A stretch of DNA of 64,000 nucleotides. Source: DAOUJW01 sp034422115. GTDB lineage: Bacteria > Chloroflexota > Dehalococcoidia > Lucifugimonadales > UBA2985. The notes below the pieces were generated by a model that was given only the letters and a program-made list of their open reading frames with translations, made no database searches and had not been told where the DNA came from. Position 1 is the stretch's first letter; each line of letters begins with the position of its first letter. The stretch covers positions 62,001-126,000 of the forward strand of contig DAOUJW010000025.1 in the NCBI GenBank assembly GCA_034422115.1, written 5' to 3'. This document shows positions 9,377 to 16,546 of the stretch, piece by piece. Position numbers and translations under genes: made by a program.

Positions 9377-10090
9377 CTATCTCCACCTCCGAGACTCCAG
9401 GGAGCGCACGGTGAGGAACAGCAGGAAGGCTGTAAAGATCAGATAGAAGACCACATGGTGGGTATCTATTACGCCTCTGGCGAAGTCCTGGAAGTGGTTT
9501 GTCAGGGAGACCTGGAGCGCCAGTTCCGAAAAGACGCCGCTGACGTACGTGGATGCCAGGTCTATCACTGAGAGTATCAGCAGGATGCCCATTGCAACCA
9601 CAGCGGACAGTATCTGGTTGGCGGACAGCGACGACGCGAACAGCCCCACGGACAGGGTCGCCATCCCGAAGAGCACAAGGCCCAGGTAGCCGCTCAGGAT
9701 GGGGCCGGCGTCCGGTGTCCCAAACAGGAACAGCAGGAAGACCAGGTACACAGTGGGAATGAGGATGGACACCAGGCTCGCTAGGGCGGCCAGGAACTTG
9801 CCCAAGACAATCTCGTAGTCGCGGATAGGGGCCGTCATGAGCAGCTCAAGGGTGCCCAGCTTCTGCTCCTCGGCCAGCAGCCGCATGGTGATGACCGGGG
9901 ACAGCAGGGCGAATATCAGTGTGCTGGGAATCAGGTAGCCCCTGACGGTGGCCTCCGGCAGCACGCCGCTGATGCTGGTTACGAAGTAGTATGCCGCCAG
10001 GCCGGCGTAGACTGCCATGATGATGTAGGCCATTGGCGACGCAAAGTAGGTCTTGGTCTCCTTCCAGGCTATGGTCAGGGTGTTCTTCAT
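9377..10090 (-). CDS. ABC-2 type permease, GldF-like
   Basis: This 237-residue membrane protein has about six hydrophobic segments. Near residues 65-95 it contains PVITMRLLAEEQKLGTLELL, the cytoplasmic signature of ABC-2 permeases of the NosY/GldF group. Its stop and the GldG-like start are one base apart, and its start abuts the ATPase stop, so the three products are probably made together as one membrane complex. Confidence 0.85.
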   Translation of the reverse strand: MKNTLTIAWKETKTYFASPMAYIIMAVYAGLAAYYFVTSISGVLPEATVRGYLIPSTLIFALLSPVITMRLLAEEQKLGTLELLMTAPIRDYEIVLGKFLAALASLVSILIPTVYLVFLLFLFGTPDAGPILSGYLGLVLFGMATLSVGLFASSLSANQILSAVVAMGILLILSVIDLASTYVSGVFSELALQVSLTNHFQDFARGVIDTHHVVFYLIFTAFLLFLTVRSLESRRWR

Positions 10091-11050
10091 CTAGCTTGAC
10101 TCCGGGTCTGTAAGGCGCAAGAAAATCTCCTCCAGGCTCATGTGTATGGGCTGCAACCTCAGAAGCCCCCACCCATGTCCAATCACGAGGCCGGCGATCT
10201 CCTCTGCCACTTCAGCGCCGGTGTTGGACTCGATGTAGTAGCTCGCCACGTCACCCTCTCCGGTGCGAGTGACCTCCCGCACACCGGAGACGTTGCGCAG
10301 GGCCGTCATTACCTGGGCCGCCGGCCCGCGTACGTCCAGCTCAATGCGCTCGGTCCCCCTGAGACGCTCGGACAGGTTCTCCGGCGTGTCAATTGCCACC
10401 ACCTGCCCTTCGTGGATGATGATAACCCTGTCGCAGACCATGCTGACCTCCGGCAGGATGTGGGTGCTGAGAATCAGGGTGTGTTCGCCGCCCAAGCCCT
10501 TGATGAGGCTGCGGGTCTCCACCACCTGGATGGGGTCAATGCCGATGGTCGGCTCGTCCATGATGAGCACGTCCGGCTCGTGGAGGATGGCCTGGGCTAT
10601 GCCGACGCGCTGCCGGAAGCCTTTGGACAGCTTGCCGATGAGGGACGACCGGTAGTCGTGAAGCCGCGTGATGTCTATGACCTCTTCGATTCGCCTCTTC
10701 CGCCAGCCCTTTTCCATGCCCCGGATGTTGCCCAGGAAGTCCAGGTAGTCCTCCACAGTCATCTCTGTGTACAGGGGCACGGTCTCCGGCAGGTAGCCAA
10801 TGTGCCTCCGGGCCTCCAGGGAGTTGTCCACAACGTCGAAACCGGCCACCTTTGCCGACCCGGAGGTGGGCGGCATGAAGCCGGTGAGGATGCGCATTGT
10901 GGTGGTCTTGCCGGCGGCGTTGGGACCCAGGAATCCCAGTATCTCGCCCTTGTTGACTGTGAAGCTGACGCCTTCGATGGCGGGGTAGTCGCCGTAGTAC
11001 TTGGTGAGGTTGTTCACCTCAATCATTGTTGTTTCGGTTGTGCCTTGCAT
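10091..11050 (-). CDS. ABC transporter ATP-binding protein, GldA-like
   Basis: This is the ATPase of the ABC-2 system. Walker A (GPNAAGKTT) is near residues 42-50, the signature LSKGFRQR near 140, and Walker B (VLIMDEPTIGID) follows. An H-loop sits in LILSTHILPEVS, and a C-terminal extension of about 90 residues is typical of GldA/NatA/CcmA-like subunits. The first ATG is used; a second ATG at 11026 would begin at MIEVNNLT. Neither has a strong Shine-Dalgarno sequence. It is the first gene of a five-gene minus-strand run ending in cinA. Confidence 0.88.
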   Translation of the reverse strand: MQGTTETTMIEVNNLTKYYGDYPAIEGVSFTVNKGEILGFLGPNAAGKTTTMRILTGFMPPTSGSAKVAGFDVVDNSLEARRHIGYLPETVPLYTEMTVEDYLDFLGNIRGMEKGWRKRRIEEVIDITRLHDYRSSLIGKLSKGFRQRVGIAQAILHEPDVLIMDEPTIGIDPIQVVETRSLIKGLGGEHTLILSTHILPEVSMVCDRVIIIHEGQVVAIDTPENLSERLRGTERIELDVRGPAAQVMTALRNVSGVREVTRTGEGDVASYYIESNTGAEVAEEIAGLVIGHGWGLLRLQPIHMSLEEIFLRLTDPESS

Positions 11051-11205
11051 TGCCGCTTTCTTGGGGGCTGACTGCCCCTGCTCAAACGTATTGCAGAATT
11101 ATAAGCGTTATCCACGCTTATGAGCAATACGGAAAGTCGAATTTCGCCAGGGAGAAGAGCGTACAGCCTGGATGCAAAGAAATTGTGAAGGGGCGCATGG
11201 GCTGC

Positions 11206-11613
11206 TCAGAACAGTTCCACGAGCGCCTCTTGCGGGCTGACGGCGCGGATGGGAGACTGCTCGTAGTCTCTGACGTTTCTGGTCACGATGTGCCTGGCTC
11301 CGCAGGCGCGGGCGGCAGCTACTTGCAACGCGTCTTCAAAGTCCGGCATAGGCAACGCGGCGGCGTAGCGAACAGCTTCGGTGTCAGTGGTTGCTACCGC
11401 TACGAAGCTGGTTAGCTCCACGATGAAATCGCGGGCGCTGACCCTGCCGCGGGACGGCGATACAAGGTAGTACAGGTTTGATACTGAGTGCCAGGCCACG
11501 TATGCGCTCTCAGAGCCGTGCTCGATTCTATCCAGAAGTTCCGAGGCCGGACCAGAGTAGGGCTGCCTGTCCATAGCGACGTCTATAAGTACGTCGGTAT
11601 CCAGAAGGATCAT
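11206..11613 (-). CDS. vapC: VapC-like PIN-domain toxin 1
   Basis: This is a PIN-domain ribonuclease of about 135 residues. It opens with MILLDTDVLIDV, holding the first catalytic Asp, has Glu in the middle and carries a second acidic site at MPDFEDALQVAAA. A longer frame begins at 11685 but overlaps the antitoxin. The ATG at 11613 overlaps the antitoxin stop as ATGA, the usual coupling in vapBC operons. VapC toxins cleave RNA and are held inactive by VapB. It heads a patch of TA and accessory genes. Confidence 0.88.
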   Translation of the reverse strand: MILLDTDVLIDVAMDRQPYSGPASELLDRIEHGSESAYVAWHSVSNLYYLVSPSRGRVSARDFIVELTSFVAVATTDTEAVRYAAALPMPDFEDALQVAAARACGARHIVTRNVRDYEQSPIRAVSPQEALVELF

Positions 11614-11849
11614 TGGAGATATTTCTTGGCAAGCGCGTCGTAGCGTGGGTCGTCTCGCTCCGCCGGCTGGAACCGGCCGCGCCACCTTGATGCAAAGGAA
11701 GGGGTGTCCTCTCCAGCCATCTCTCTCAAAGACTGCTCAATGAGTGAAGAGAGTGACACGCCGCGGGCGCGGGCGTAGCGCTTGGCTGCCGGGAGAAGAC
11801 CGGCGTCGACGGTTATGGTGAGTTTCTGCTTCATTTGGCTTGTGTCCAT
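11610..11849 (-). CDS. vapB: VapB-like antitoxin 1
   Basis: This is a small 79-residue antitoxin. Its N-terminal part (KLTITVDAGLLPAAKRYARARG) has the strand-helix-helix pattern of ribbon-helix-helix DNA-binding domains. A toxin-binding tail follows, with WRGRF and PRYDALAKKYL. A start at the internal ATG at 11834 is also possible. It overlaps vapC by four bases. A perfect inverted repeat just upstream is a good candidate for its own operator. Confidence 0.8.
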   Translation of the reverse strand: MDTSQMKQKLTITVDAGLLPAAKRYARARGVSLSSLIEQSLREMAGEDTPSFASRWRGRFQPAERDDPRYDALAKKYLQ

Positions 11850-11854
11850 TCATC

Positions 11855-11883
11855 CGTATACTAATAATGTATATTAGTATACG
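11855..11883. promoter_or_regulatory. Perfect palindrome, candidate VapBC operator
   Basis: Two perfect 12-base arms (CGTATACTAATA and its complement) flank five bases, six bases upstream of the vapB start. The position and symmetry fit autoregulation by a ribbon-helix-helix antitoxin. The TATACT and TATTAG elements inside it could also form the -10 region. Confidence 0.65.
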
Positions 11884-11974
11884 TGTTCATCAATAGGTTT
11901 TCAAGATGTCCAACCTGCATCTATACAACCCGGACCAAAGGGAAATGAAAGGGGGAAGAGTGCGGCTACCCAAA

Positions 11975-12391
11975 TTATGCAAAAGGATTCCGTATGGTCA
12001 GCCCTTGTATCTGCTGGCCGTCCTGCAGGTCCTCGGAGTAGAGCCGCATGCAGCCTGCCTCAAGCGCGGCAGCTACGATGAGGGAGTCGTAGAAGCTGAA
12101 ACTGTACTGGCCCTGCAGGTTGAGGGCGCGCCGGTAGAGAGCATGAGTCGGGTTTACCTGCCATAGTGGTATCAGAACATCGTCCAGCAGGCGCCGAGCC
12201 GCTTCCGGGGGCCACCCGAGCTTGCGGGTGACAACGCTCATGGTCTCCTGGACAACCTGATGGCTTATGCAGCCAGTCCCGTTGTAATGGCCGAGATGGA
12301 CTAGGTTCTCTGCTTTTCTGTGCTTGTTGGCGTCGGTCTCATCAAGCGCATATACCAGCACGTTGGTGTCGAAGAAGTCCTCAGCGCTCAT
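11975..12391 (-). CDS. vapC: VapC-like PIN-domain toxin 2
   Basis: This is a 138-residue PIN-domain protein. It starts with FFDTNVLVYALDE, with the first catalytic Asp; has a middle Glu in VVQETMSVV; and carries the third acidic site in SFYDSLIVAAALEAGC. Its start overlaps the preceding antitoxin gene by 11 bases. It differs clearly in sequence from the first VapC, so this is not a local duplication. Family members are RNA endonuclease toxins. Confidence 0.88.
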   Translation of the reverse strand: MSAEDFFDTNVLVYALDETDANKHRKAENLVHLGHYNGTGCISHQVVQETMSVVTRKLGWPPEAARRLLDDVLIPLWQVNPTHALYRRALNLQGQYSFSFYDSLIVAAALEAGCMRLYSEDLQDGQQIQGLTIRNPFA

Positions 12392-12605
12392 TCATCTCGT
12401 CCCTGGTGAACTTACGACCACCGGTACCGTAGTTTTTGCGCAGGTATTCTATAGTCTCCATGAATGAATCCGGGCGGCGACCGCGCCCAACGTAGTCCTC
12501 AAGCCACAATCTGAACTGGGCGTTCAGCGTGGTGCGCTCTTCCGCGGCCCGCTGGCGGGCCGCCTCAATCAGACCCCCCTCTGCGCTCAGAGTTATGTTC
12601 TTCAT
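12381..12605 (-). CDS. Antitoxin partner of VapC 2
   Basis: This is a 74-residue protein encoded upstream of the second PIN toxin and overlapping it. The front half (KNITLSAEGGLIEAARQRAAEERTT) looks like a ribbon-helix-helix domain. The tail (YLRKNYGTGGRKFTRDEMNER) is basic and probably binds the toxin. The ATG follows a GAGGTGAAG ribosome binding site. The assignment rests on fold pattern and gene order. Confidence 0.75.
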   Translation of the reverse strand: MKNITLSAEGGLIEAARQRAAEERTTLNAQFRLWLEDYVGRGRRPDSFMETIEYLRKNYGTGGRKFTRDEMNER

Positions 12606-12618
12606 AGCTTCACCTCTT

Positions 12619-12659
12619 CAACACTGTAACACGGAGATAGTGTACACTGCAATAGTGTA
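12619..12659. promoter_or_regulatory. Iterated ACACT/AGTGT motifs, candidate operator of vapBC 2
   Basis: Upstream of the second antitoxin gene is a 10-base palindrome AGTGTACACT at 12639-12648. It is flanked by a further ACACTGTA at 12621 and TAGTGTA at 12653. Repeated half-sites of this kind are typical of TA autoregulation. Confidence 0.5.
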
Positions 12660-12697
12660 GCCAGATAGCGACAGCACGTGGACGGCCAGTCGCTAGT

Positions 12698-12726
12698 CCC
12701 CTACTGGTCTGACCCTGGCAGGTACT
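12698..12726 (-). repeat. Partial copy of the CoA-transferase 3' end
   Basis: These 29 bases match 13572-13600, the last codons and stop of the CoA-transferase, at 27 of 29 positions. Read on the minus strand the copy still encodes YLPGSDQ and a TAG followed by GGG. Both differences are synonymous third-position changes. Similarity continues beyond a short indel (a shared CGACTG). It marks the far edge of the block holding the protease and HEPN-like genes. Confidence 0.8.
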
Positions 12727-12746
12727 TTGGTGTCCTCCCAAGGGCG

Positions 12747-13103
12747 CTACTTCAGCAGTCCGCGTACGGGGATGAGCTTCTGGCCGTAGGGGTCTACGCC
12801 GAGGAGGACGCCTTCAAGCGTGTACGCGCCGAGCAAGGCGGTTGTCCCATCCTCGCCGAAGATGACCCAGGTGGTGGTCTCTCGCTCCGCCACCCGCGCC
12901 CTCGCCTCGGCCATGTCCAACTCAACCTGCTGCCCGCTGGCATACTCGAACGTCTCGCGCCTGGTGGGGAGGATTCCCAGTCTCCTGAGTGTGGAGCCGG
13001 GTATCACGGTGGTGGTTGCGCCCGTGTCAACGAGTGCATCCAGATCCTCGAAGTTATCTCCCCGTAGGTCTCCTATCTCCAGCTTTACGGTGAAGGTTCC
13101 CAT
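12747..13103 (-). CDS. Retropepsin-like aspartic protease
   Basis: This 118-residue protein has a single aspartic protease motif, DALVDTGATTTVIP, near residues 22-35, and a later hydrophobic LLGAYTLEGVLLGVD segment. That matches the clan AA retropepsin-like fold, which is active as a dimer. There is no signal peptide. Stand-alone proteins of this kind are common beside TA genes in prokaryotes, but their substrates are unknown. It follows the HEPN-like gene by 26 bases, so the two are probably co-expressed. Confidence 0.8.
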   Translation of the reverse strand: MGTFTVKLEIGDLRGDNFEDLDALVDTGATTTVIPGSTLRRLGILPTRRETFEYASGQQVELDMAEARARVAERETTTWVIFGEDGTTALLGAYTLEGVLLGVDPYGQKLIPVRGLLK

Positions 13104-13129
13104 TTCAGCCCATGAATTGGAGAATCAGG

Positions 13130-13504
13130 TCACTCAGATGCCGCTGCGCCGCTTAGGAAGCTCTCTGCTTTCCGGACAAACAGCTCCATCTCTTGAATAT
13201 AGGCCCGCACTGTGCTATTGGAGAGCCAGCCTTCGTAAAAATTGGCGTGCAGATCGCGGGCGCGTCCAAACAGCCTCTCAAACTCCTGGTCTTCCGTCTC
13301 CTCCGCCATCCAGTGGACCACTTGGAGCAGATGGTTATGACGTCCGTGTCTCAGCCCCCGCTCCTCGGCAACGGCTTTGACCATCTGCGACGCCGCTCCC
13401 CAACCCTTTTCCGAGGCTTGGCGAAAGTCCCCCTTGGCTATCTCCTCGAATGCCTGGGCCAGGTACGTGTTGCTCTGCTCTCTGTATGTCGTATCCTGGA
13501 GCAT
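13130..13504 (-). CDS. PaREP1 / HEPN-like protein
   Basis: This is a 124-residue all-helical protein. Its front half (YLAQAFEEIAKGDFRQASEKGWGAA) and later ARDLHANFYEGWL segment match the PaREP1/HEPN-like pattern. HEPN relatives include RNase toxins, but the classic RX4-6H motif is not obvious here, so RNase activity is uncertain. AGAGAGG precedes the ATG. The pairing with a retropepsin-like protease inside a repeat-bounded module suggests an accessory or toxin role. Confidence 0.65.
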   Translation of the reverse strand: MLQDTTYREQSNTYLAQAFEEIAKGDFRQASEKGWGAASQMVKAVAEERGLRHGRHNHLLQVVHWMAEETEDQEFERLFGRARDLHANFYEGWLSNSTVRAYIQEMELFVRKAESFLSGAAASE

Positions 13505-13574
13505 GGCTGCCTCTCTTTAACCCTGTTTCAGCTTTCATTCACATATTAGCAGATTGTCCTGGTGGCAGTCGCCC

Positions 13575-14879
13575 CTACTGGTCAGACCCCGGCAGGTACT
13601 CCTTGCCGATGATCTGGTCGGCTTCAAGCTGGGCTATCTCGTCATCGGAGAGGCCCAGCAGGTTGCCCAGGACGTACTCGTTGTGCTCCCCCAGGCAGTT
13701 GGCGGGAATGCGGATGCTCACGGGCGTCTTGGAGAACTTCCAGTTCATTCCCGGATACAGATGGGTGCCGGCCTCCTTGTGGGTGACCTCCTGGAAGAAG
13801 CCGCGCTCCTTGATGTGTGGGTCTGTGTACACCTCGCCGTGGTCCAGGACCGGCCCCACGGGCACCCTGGCCGACTGCAGCAGGTTCATTATCTCGTAGT
13901 GGTCGTGCTGGACGGTCCACTGCTCCACCAGCTCATCCAAGGCGTCCTGGTTGGCGTGGCGGTCCAGGGACGTGGCGAAGCGCGGGTCTTGCGTCCAGGG
14001 CGGGTTGCCAATGGCCTGGCAGAAGCCCGTCCACTCGTCGTCGTTGGTGACGGCGATGATGACCCAGGAGTCGTCGCCCTTCGCCCGGTAGCAGCCGTGG
14101 GGCGCGGCGGACTCGTGCCTGTTGCCGCGGCTGCCCTGGACGCGGCCGTTCATCGTATAGTCCAGGTACACCTCGCCCAGGTGACCCATGTACGCCTCGC
14201 ACTGGCCGAAGTCGATGAACTGGCCCTTGCCCGTGCGGTTGCGATAGAAGATGGCGGCCATGGCGGCGAAGGGAGCGGTTGAGGAGGCGACTGCGTCCGA
14301 GTGCACTGTGCCCTGCAGCGCCGAGGGGTCGTCGCCCAGGTAGCCCCGCAGGGTGGCGTGACCTGAGATGGGGTCTGCGGTGCTGCCCAGCCCCTTGTAG
14401 TGGGAGTAGGTCCCGTAGTTGCCGAAGAGGGGCATGGAGATGACTATGATATCCTCCTTGACCTCCTTCAGGTCCTCGTAGCCTAGGCCCAGACGGGCGA
14501 AGACGCCGGTGGCGTAGTTCTCAATCATCACGTCGCTGATGGCGGCCAGGCGCTTGAAGATGTCCTTGCCCTGGGGGTCGCGCAGGTTGAGGGTGATGCC
14601 CAGCTTGTTGCGATTGATGCCGTTGTAGAGAGCGGCGCGGTTCCAAGGCTGGGTGCCCGGCGTCCTGGGCACACCGTCAGGGTAGGCCCACAGCACCGGG
14701 GGTGTCCCGTCCGGCCGGATGTCCGGCGGATTCAGCTGGCCGCGGCTGCCGAATCGCTGGATGCTGTCGACCTTGATTACCTCCGCGCCAAGGTCGCCCA
14801 GCAGGGTGCAGGTGTACGGCCCGGCCCACACGTCGGTTGCGTCGAGAATTCGGATGCCCTCAAGAGGCAGCTTTGTCAT
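13575..14879 (-). CDS. Class III (CaiB/BaiF) CoA-transferase 1
   Basis: This 434-residue protein starts with the family pattern GIRILDATDVWAGPYTCTLLGDLGAEVIKVD. It also has NRNKLGITLNLRDPQGKDIFKRL and VMIENYATGVFARLGLGYEDL, with the position of the catalytic Asp in the N-terminal half as usual. Such enzymes move CoA between carboxylic acids such as carnitine, bile acids, succinate or aromatic acids. The substrate cannot be assigned. A second CoA-transferase lies upstream on the same strand, and acyl-CoA dehydrogenases follow divergently. Its last codons are duplicated 870 bases downstream. Confidence 0.9.
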   Translation of the reverse strand: MTKLPLEGIRILDATDVWAGPYTCTLLGDLGAEVIKVDSIQRFGSRGQLNPPDIRPDGTPPVLWAYPDGVPRTPGTQPWNRAALYNGINRNKLGITLNLRDPQGKDIFKRLAAISDVMIENYATGVFARLGLGYEDLKEVKEDIIVISMPLFGNYGTYSHYKGLGSTADPISGHATLRGYLGDDPSALQGTVHSDAVASSTAPFAAMAAIFYRNRTGKGQFIDFGQCEAYMGHLGEVYLDYTMNGRVQGSRGNRHESAAPHGCYRAKGDDSWVIIAVTNDDEWTGFCQAIGNPPWTQDPRFATSLDRHANQDALDELVEQWTVQHDHYEIMNLLQSARVPVGPVLDHGEVYTDPHIKERGFFQEVTHKEAGTHLYPGMNWKFSKTPVSIRIPANCLGEHNEYVLGNLLGLSDDEIAQLEADQIIGKEYLPGSDQ

Positions 14880-14904
14880 GTGAGTTTCCTCCTTGCTAAG
14901 GATT

Positions 14905-14970
14905 GTCGTTCCTGCGGAAGCAGGAACCTCTGACCTTCAACCTTAGATTCCTGCTTTCGCAGGAATGACG
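14905..14970. repeat. Paired hairpin repeat (GTCGTTCCTGCGGAAGCAGG family)
   Basis: Two short hairpins in inverted orientation flank about 20 bases between the two CoA-transferase genes. Close relatives occur at 25390, 31816, 49890, 54961 and 63149. The element is probably a REP-like unit and may also end transcription. Confidence 0.75.
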
Positions 14971-14999
14971 GGATGGCGGAAGTGAGCTTTTCTTATGCA

Positions 15000-16193
15000 C
15001 TAGATAACCCCGGTCTGCCGATACTTGACCAGGTCCTCTTTGGTGCGCCCCAGGCGGTCGCAGTAAATCTCCACGTTGTGCTGGCCCAGCAGGGGAGGCG
15101 GACGGCGAATGTCCCAGGGGGTCTCCCTCATCTGGAAGGGCGCGCCGCCGAACTTCACCGTGCCCGTCTCCGGGTGGGCCACGTCCACAAAGTAGCCGCG
15201 GCTGGCGAAGTGTTCGCTCTCCACCACGTCTCGTACGTCAAAGACGGGCGCGGCGAAGACGCCCTCCGCCTGGGCGGCGTCGGCGATCTGGTACTTGGTC
15301 CTGTCCAGCAGCCAGGGGAGGATGATGGCGTCCAGGTCGTCCCTGTGCACCCCGCGGTCGCCGGGCGTCAGGAAGCGCGGGTCTTCCATGAGTTCGGGCA
15401 TGTCCAGGAGCCTCACCATCCGGTTCCACTGGCGAGGCTGCACGAAGTTTGCCGGGAACTGCACGAACCCGTCCTGGCAGAACTGGAAGCCAGCCGCCGG
15501 GTTGTCTCCGCGAGTGGCGACGTCCTTGGTGTACTCGGTGAAGAGCAGCCGGGCGTCCACGGCGGCCAGGAGCGTCTCCTGCATGGAGACGTCCACGTGC
15601 TGGCCGATGCCCTGAAGCATGGCGCCCATGGAAGCGCCCATCGCGGCGGTTGCGGCCTGGGTGCCGGCAAGGTACTGAGCGGCGTTGCCTCCCAGGGGAT
15701 GGGGCTCCCGCTCCATCTGCCCTGTGATGCTCATCCGACTGCCCATAGCCCAGGCGGTAAGCTCGGTGAAGGCGAAGTCCTTGTAAGGCCCCGTCTGGCC
15801 GAAGGGCGTTATGGACACCATGACGAGCTTGGAGTTTATGGCCTCCAGCGTCTCGTAGGAGAGTCCCATGTCAGCCATTTTCCCGGGCGGGAAGCTCTCC
15901 ACGACGGCGTCGGCGTCCTTCACAAGCTCCTTGAACAGCGCCGCGCCGGTGGCCGTCTCCAGGTTGAGGGTGACGCCCAGCTTGTTGGTGTTCAGGTGCA
16001 TAAAGAGGCCGCTCCGCTCGGGGTGAGGGTCGTCATTGAGGAAGGGACCGGCGCGCCGGGACGGATCGCCCTCCGGCGGCTCTATTTTGATGACCTCGGC
16101 CCCGTAGTCGGCGAAGAGCTTGGTGCAGTAGGGGCCGGAGATGTCCCGGCTCAGGTCCAGGACCCTGATTCCCGTCAGCGCTTGGTCCGCCAT
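15000..16193 (-). CDS. Class III (CaiB/BaiF) CoA-transferase 2
   Basis: A longer frame opens at 16286, but the ATG at 16193 follows a GGAGGTG site and gives the standard N-terminus MADQALTGIRVLDLSRDISGP. The 397-residue product has GAEVIKIEPPEGDPSR, NTNKLGVTLNLET and VVESFPPGKMADMGL, all typical of family III CoA-transferases. It is a distant paralogue of its neighbour. The pair may act on different acids, or as one complex, feeding the acyl-CoA dehydrogenases across the divergent promoter region; that link is inference. Confidence 0.9.
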   Translation of the reverse strand: MADQALTGIRVLDLSRDISGPYCTKLFADYGAEVIKIEPPEGDPSRRAGPFLNDDPHPERSGLFMHLNTNKLGVTLNLETATGAALFKELVKDADAVVESFPPGKMADMGLSYETLEAINSKLVMVSITPFGQTGPYKDFAFTELTAWAMGSRMSITGQMEREPHPLGGNAAQYLAGTQAATAAMGASMGAMLQGIGQHVDVSMQETLLAAVDARLLFTEYTKDVATRGDNPAAGFQFCQDGFVQFPANFVQPRQWNRMVRLLDMPELMEDPRFLTPGDRGVHRDDLDAIILPWLLDRTKYQIADAAQAEGVFAAPVFDVRDVVESEHFASRGYFVDVAHPETGTVKFGGAPFQMRETPWDIRRPPPLLGQHNVEIYCDRLGRTKEDLVKYRQTGVI

Positions 16194-16394
16194 AGCGCAC
16201 CTCCAGACAAACTCGGCTGATTTGCGAAGGGCACCCAATGCCCCCGGAGTGGTTGTTATGATAGGAGCGCTCTGCGGGTTTGACAAGGGGATTTGAGTCA
16301 GTCAGCTAATGGATATTTGCCGAACACGGAATGCGGTTGCATACTAGCCATTGGCGACGTTTCTCGTAGACACTATGTGATGTTCGGCACAATG

Positions 16395-16424
16395 TTGACA
16401 AAGGAAAATCGCAGGACATATATT
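16395..16424 (+). promoter_or_regulatory. Promoter of the acyl-CoA dehydrogenase block
   Basis: TTGACA (16395-16400) and TATATT (16419-16424) are separated by 18 bases, in the 353-base gap between the divergent CoA-transferase and dehydrogenase genes. The rest of the gap contains no gene that I can support. Confidence 0.65.
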
Positions 16425-16465
16425 ACCCGCAAGGCCACGCGGCCGTGCTACGCGTCTGCGTGGGA

Positions 16466-16497
16466 GGGGCCTCGGTCGGGCACGGGGTGGAGGCCCC
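16466..16497 (+). promoter_or_regulatory. GC-rich hairpin in the dehydrogenase leader
   Basis: An 8-base perfect stem (GGGGCCTC / GAGGCCCC) encloses 16 bases, between the promoter at 16395 and the start at 16547. It could regulate leader read-through or mRNA stability. No U-tract follows. Confidence 0.4.
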
Positions 16498-16546
16498 TGG
16501 CGGAGGAGGAGCAATAGAAAGGGCGTGTCGGAGAAAGGAGGGCGAT

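Larger units (their letters stand above)
12698..13600. other. Candidate insertion module 1 (protease + HEPN-like)
   Basis: This block is bounded by two copies of the CoA-transferase 3' end. It holds only the retropepsin-like gene and the PaREP1/HEPN-like gene, both on the same strand as the CoA-transferase. No recombinase is present. The boundaries are inferred from the direct repeat. Confidence 0.55.

Noticed and set aside
7987..9414. 475-codon open frame on the plus strand
   Set aside because: It lies opposite the GldG-like gene, has a composition typical of an antisense frame in high-GC DNA, and shows no domain or ribosome binding site.
14973..16220. 415-codon open frame on the plus strand
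   Set aside because: It is antisense to the second CoA-transferase, which is clearly a real gene.
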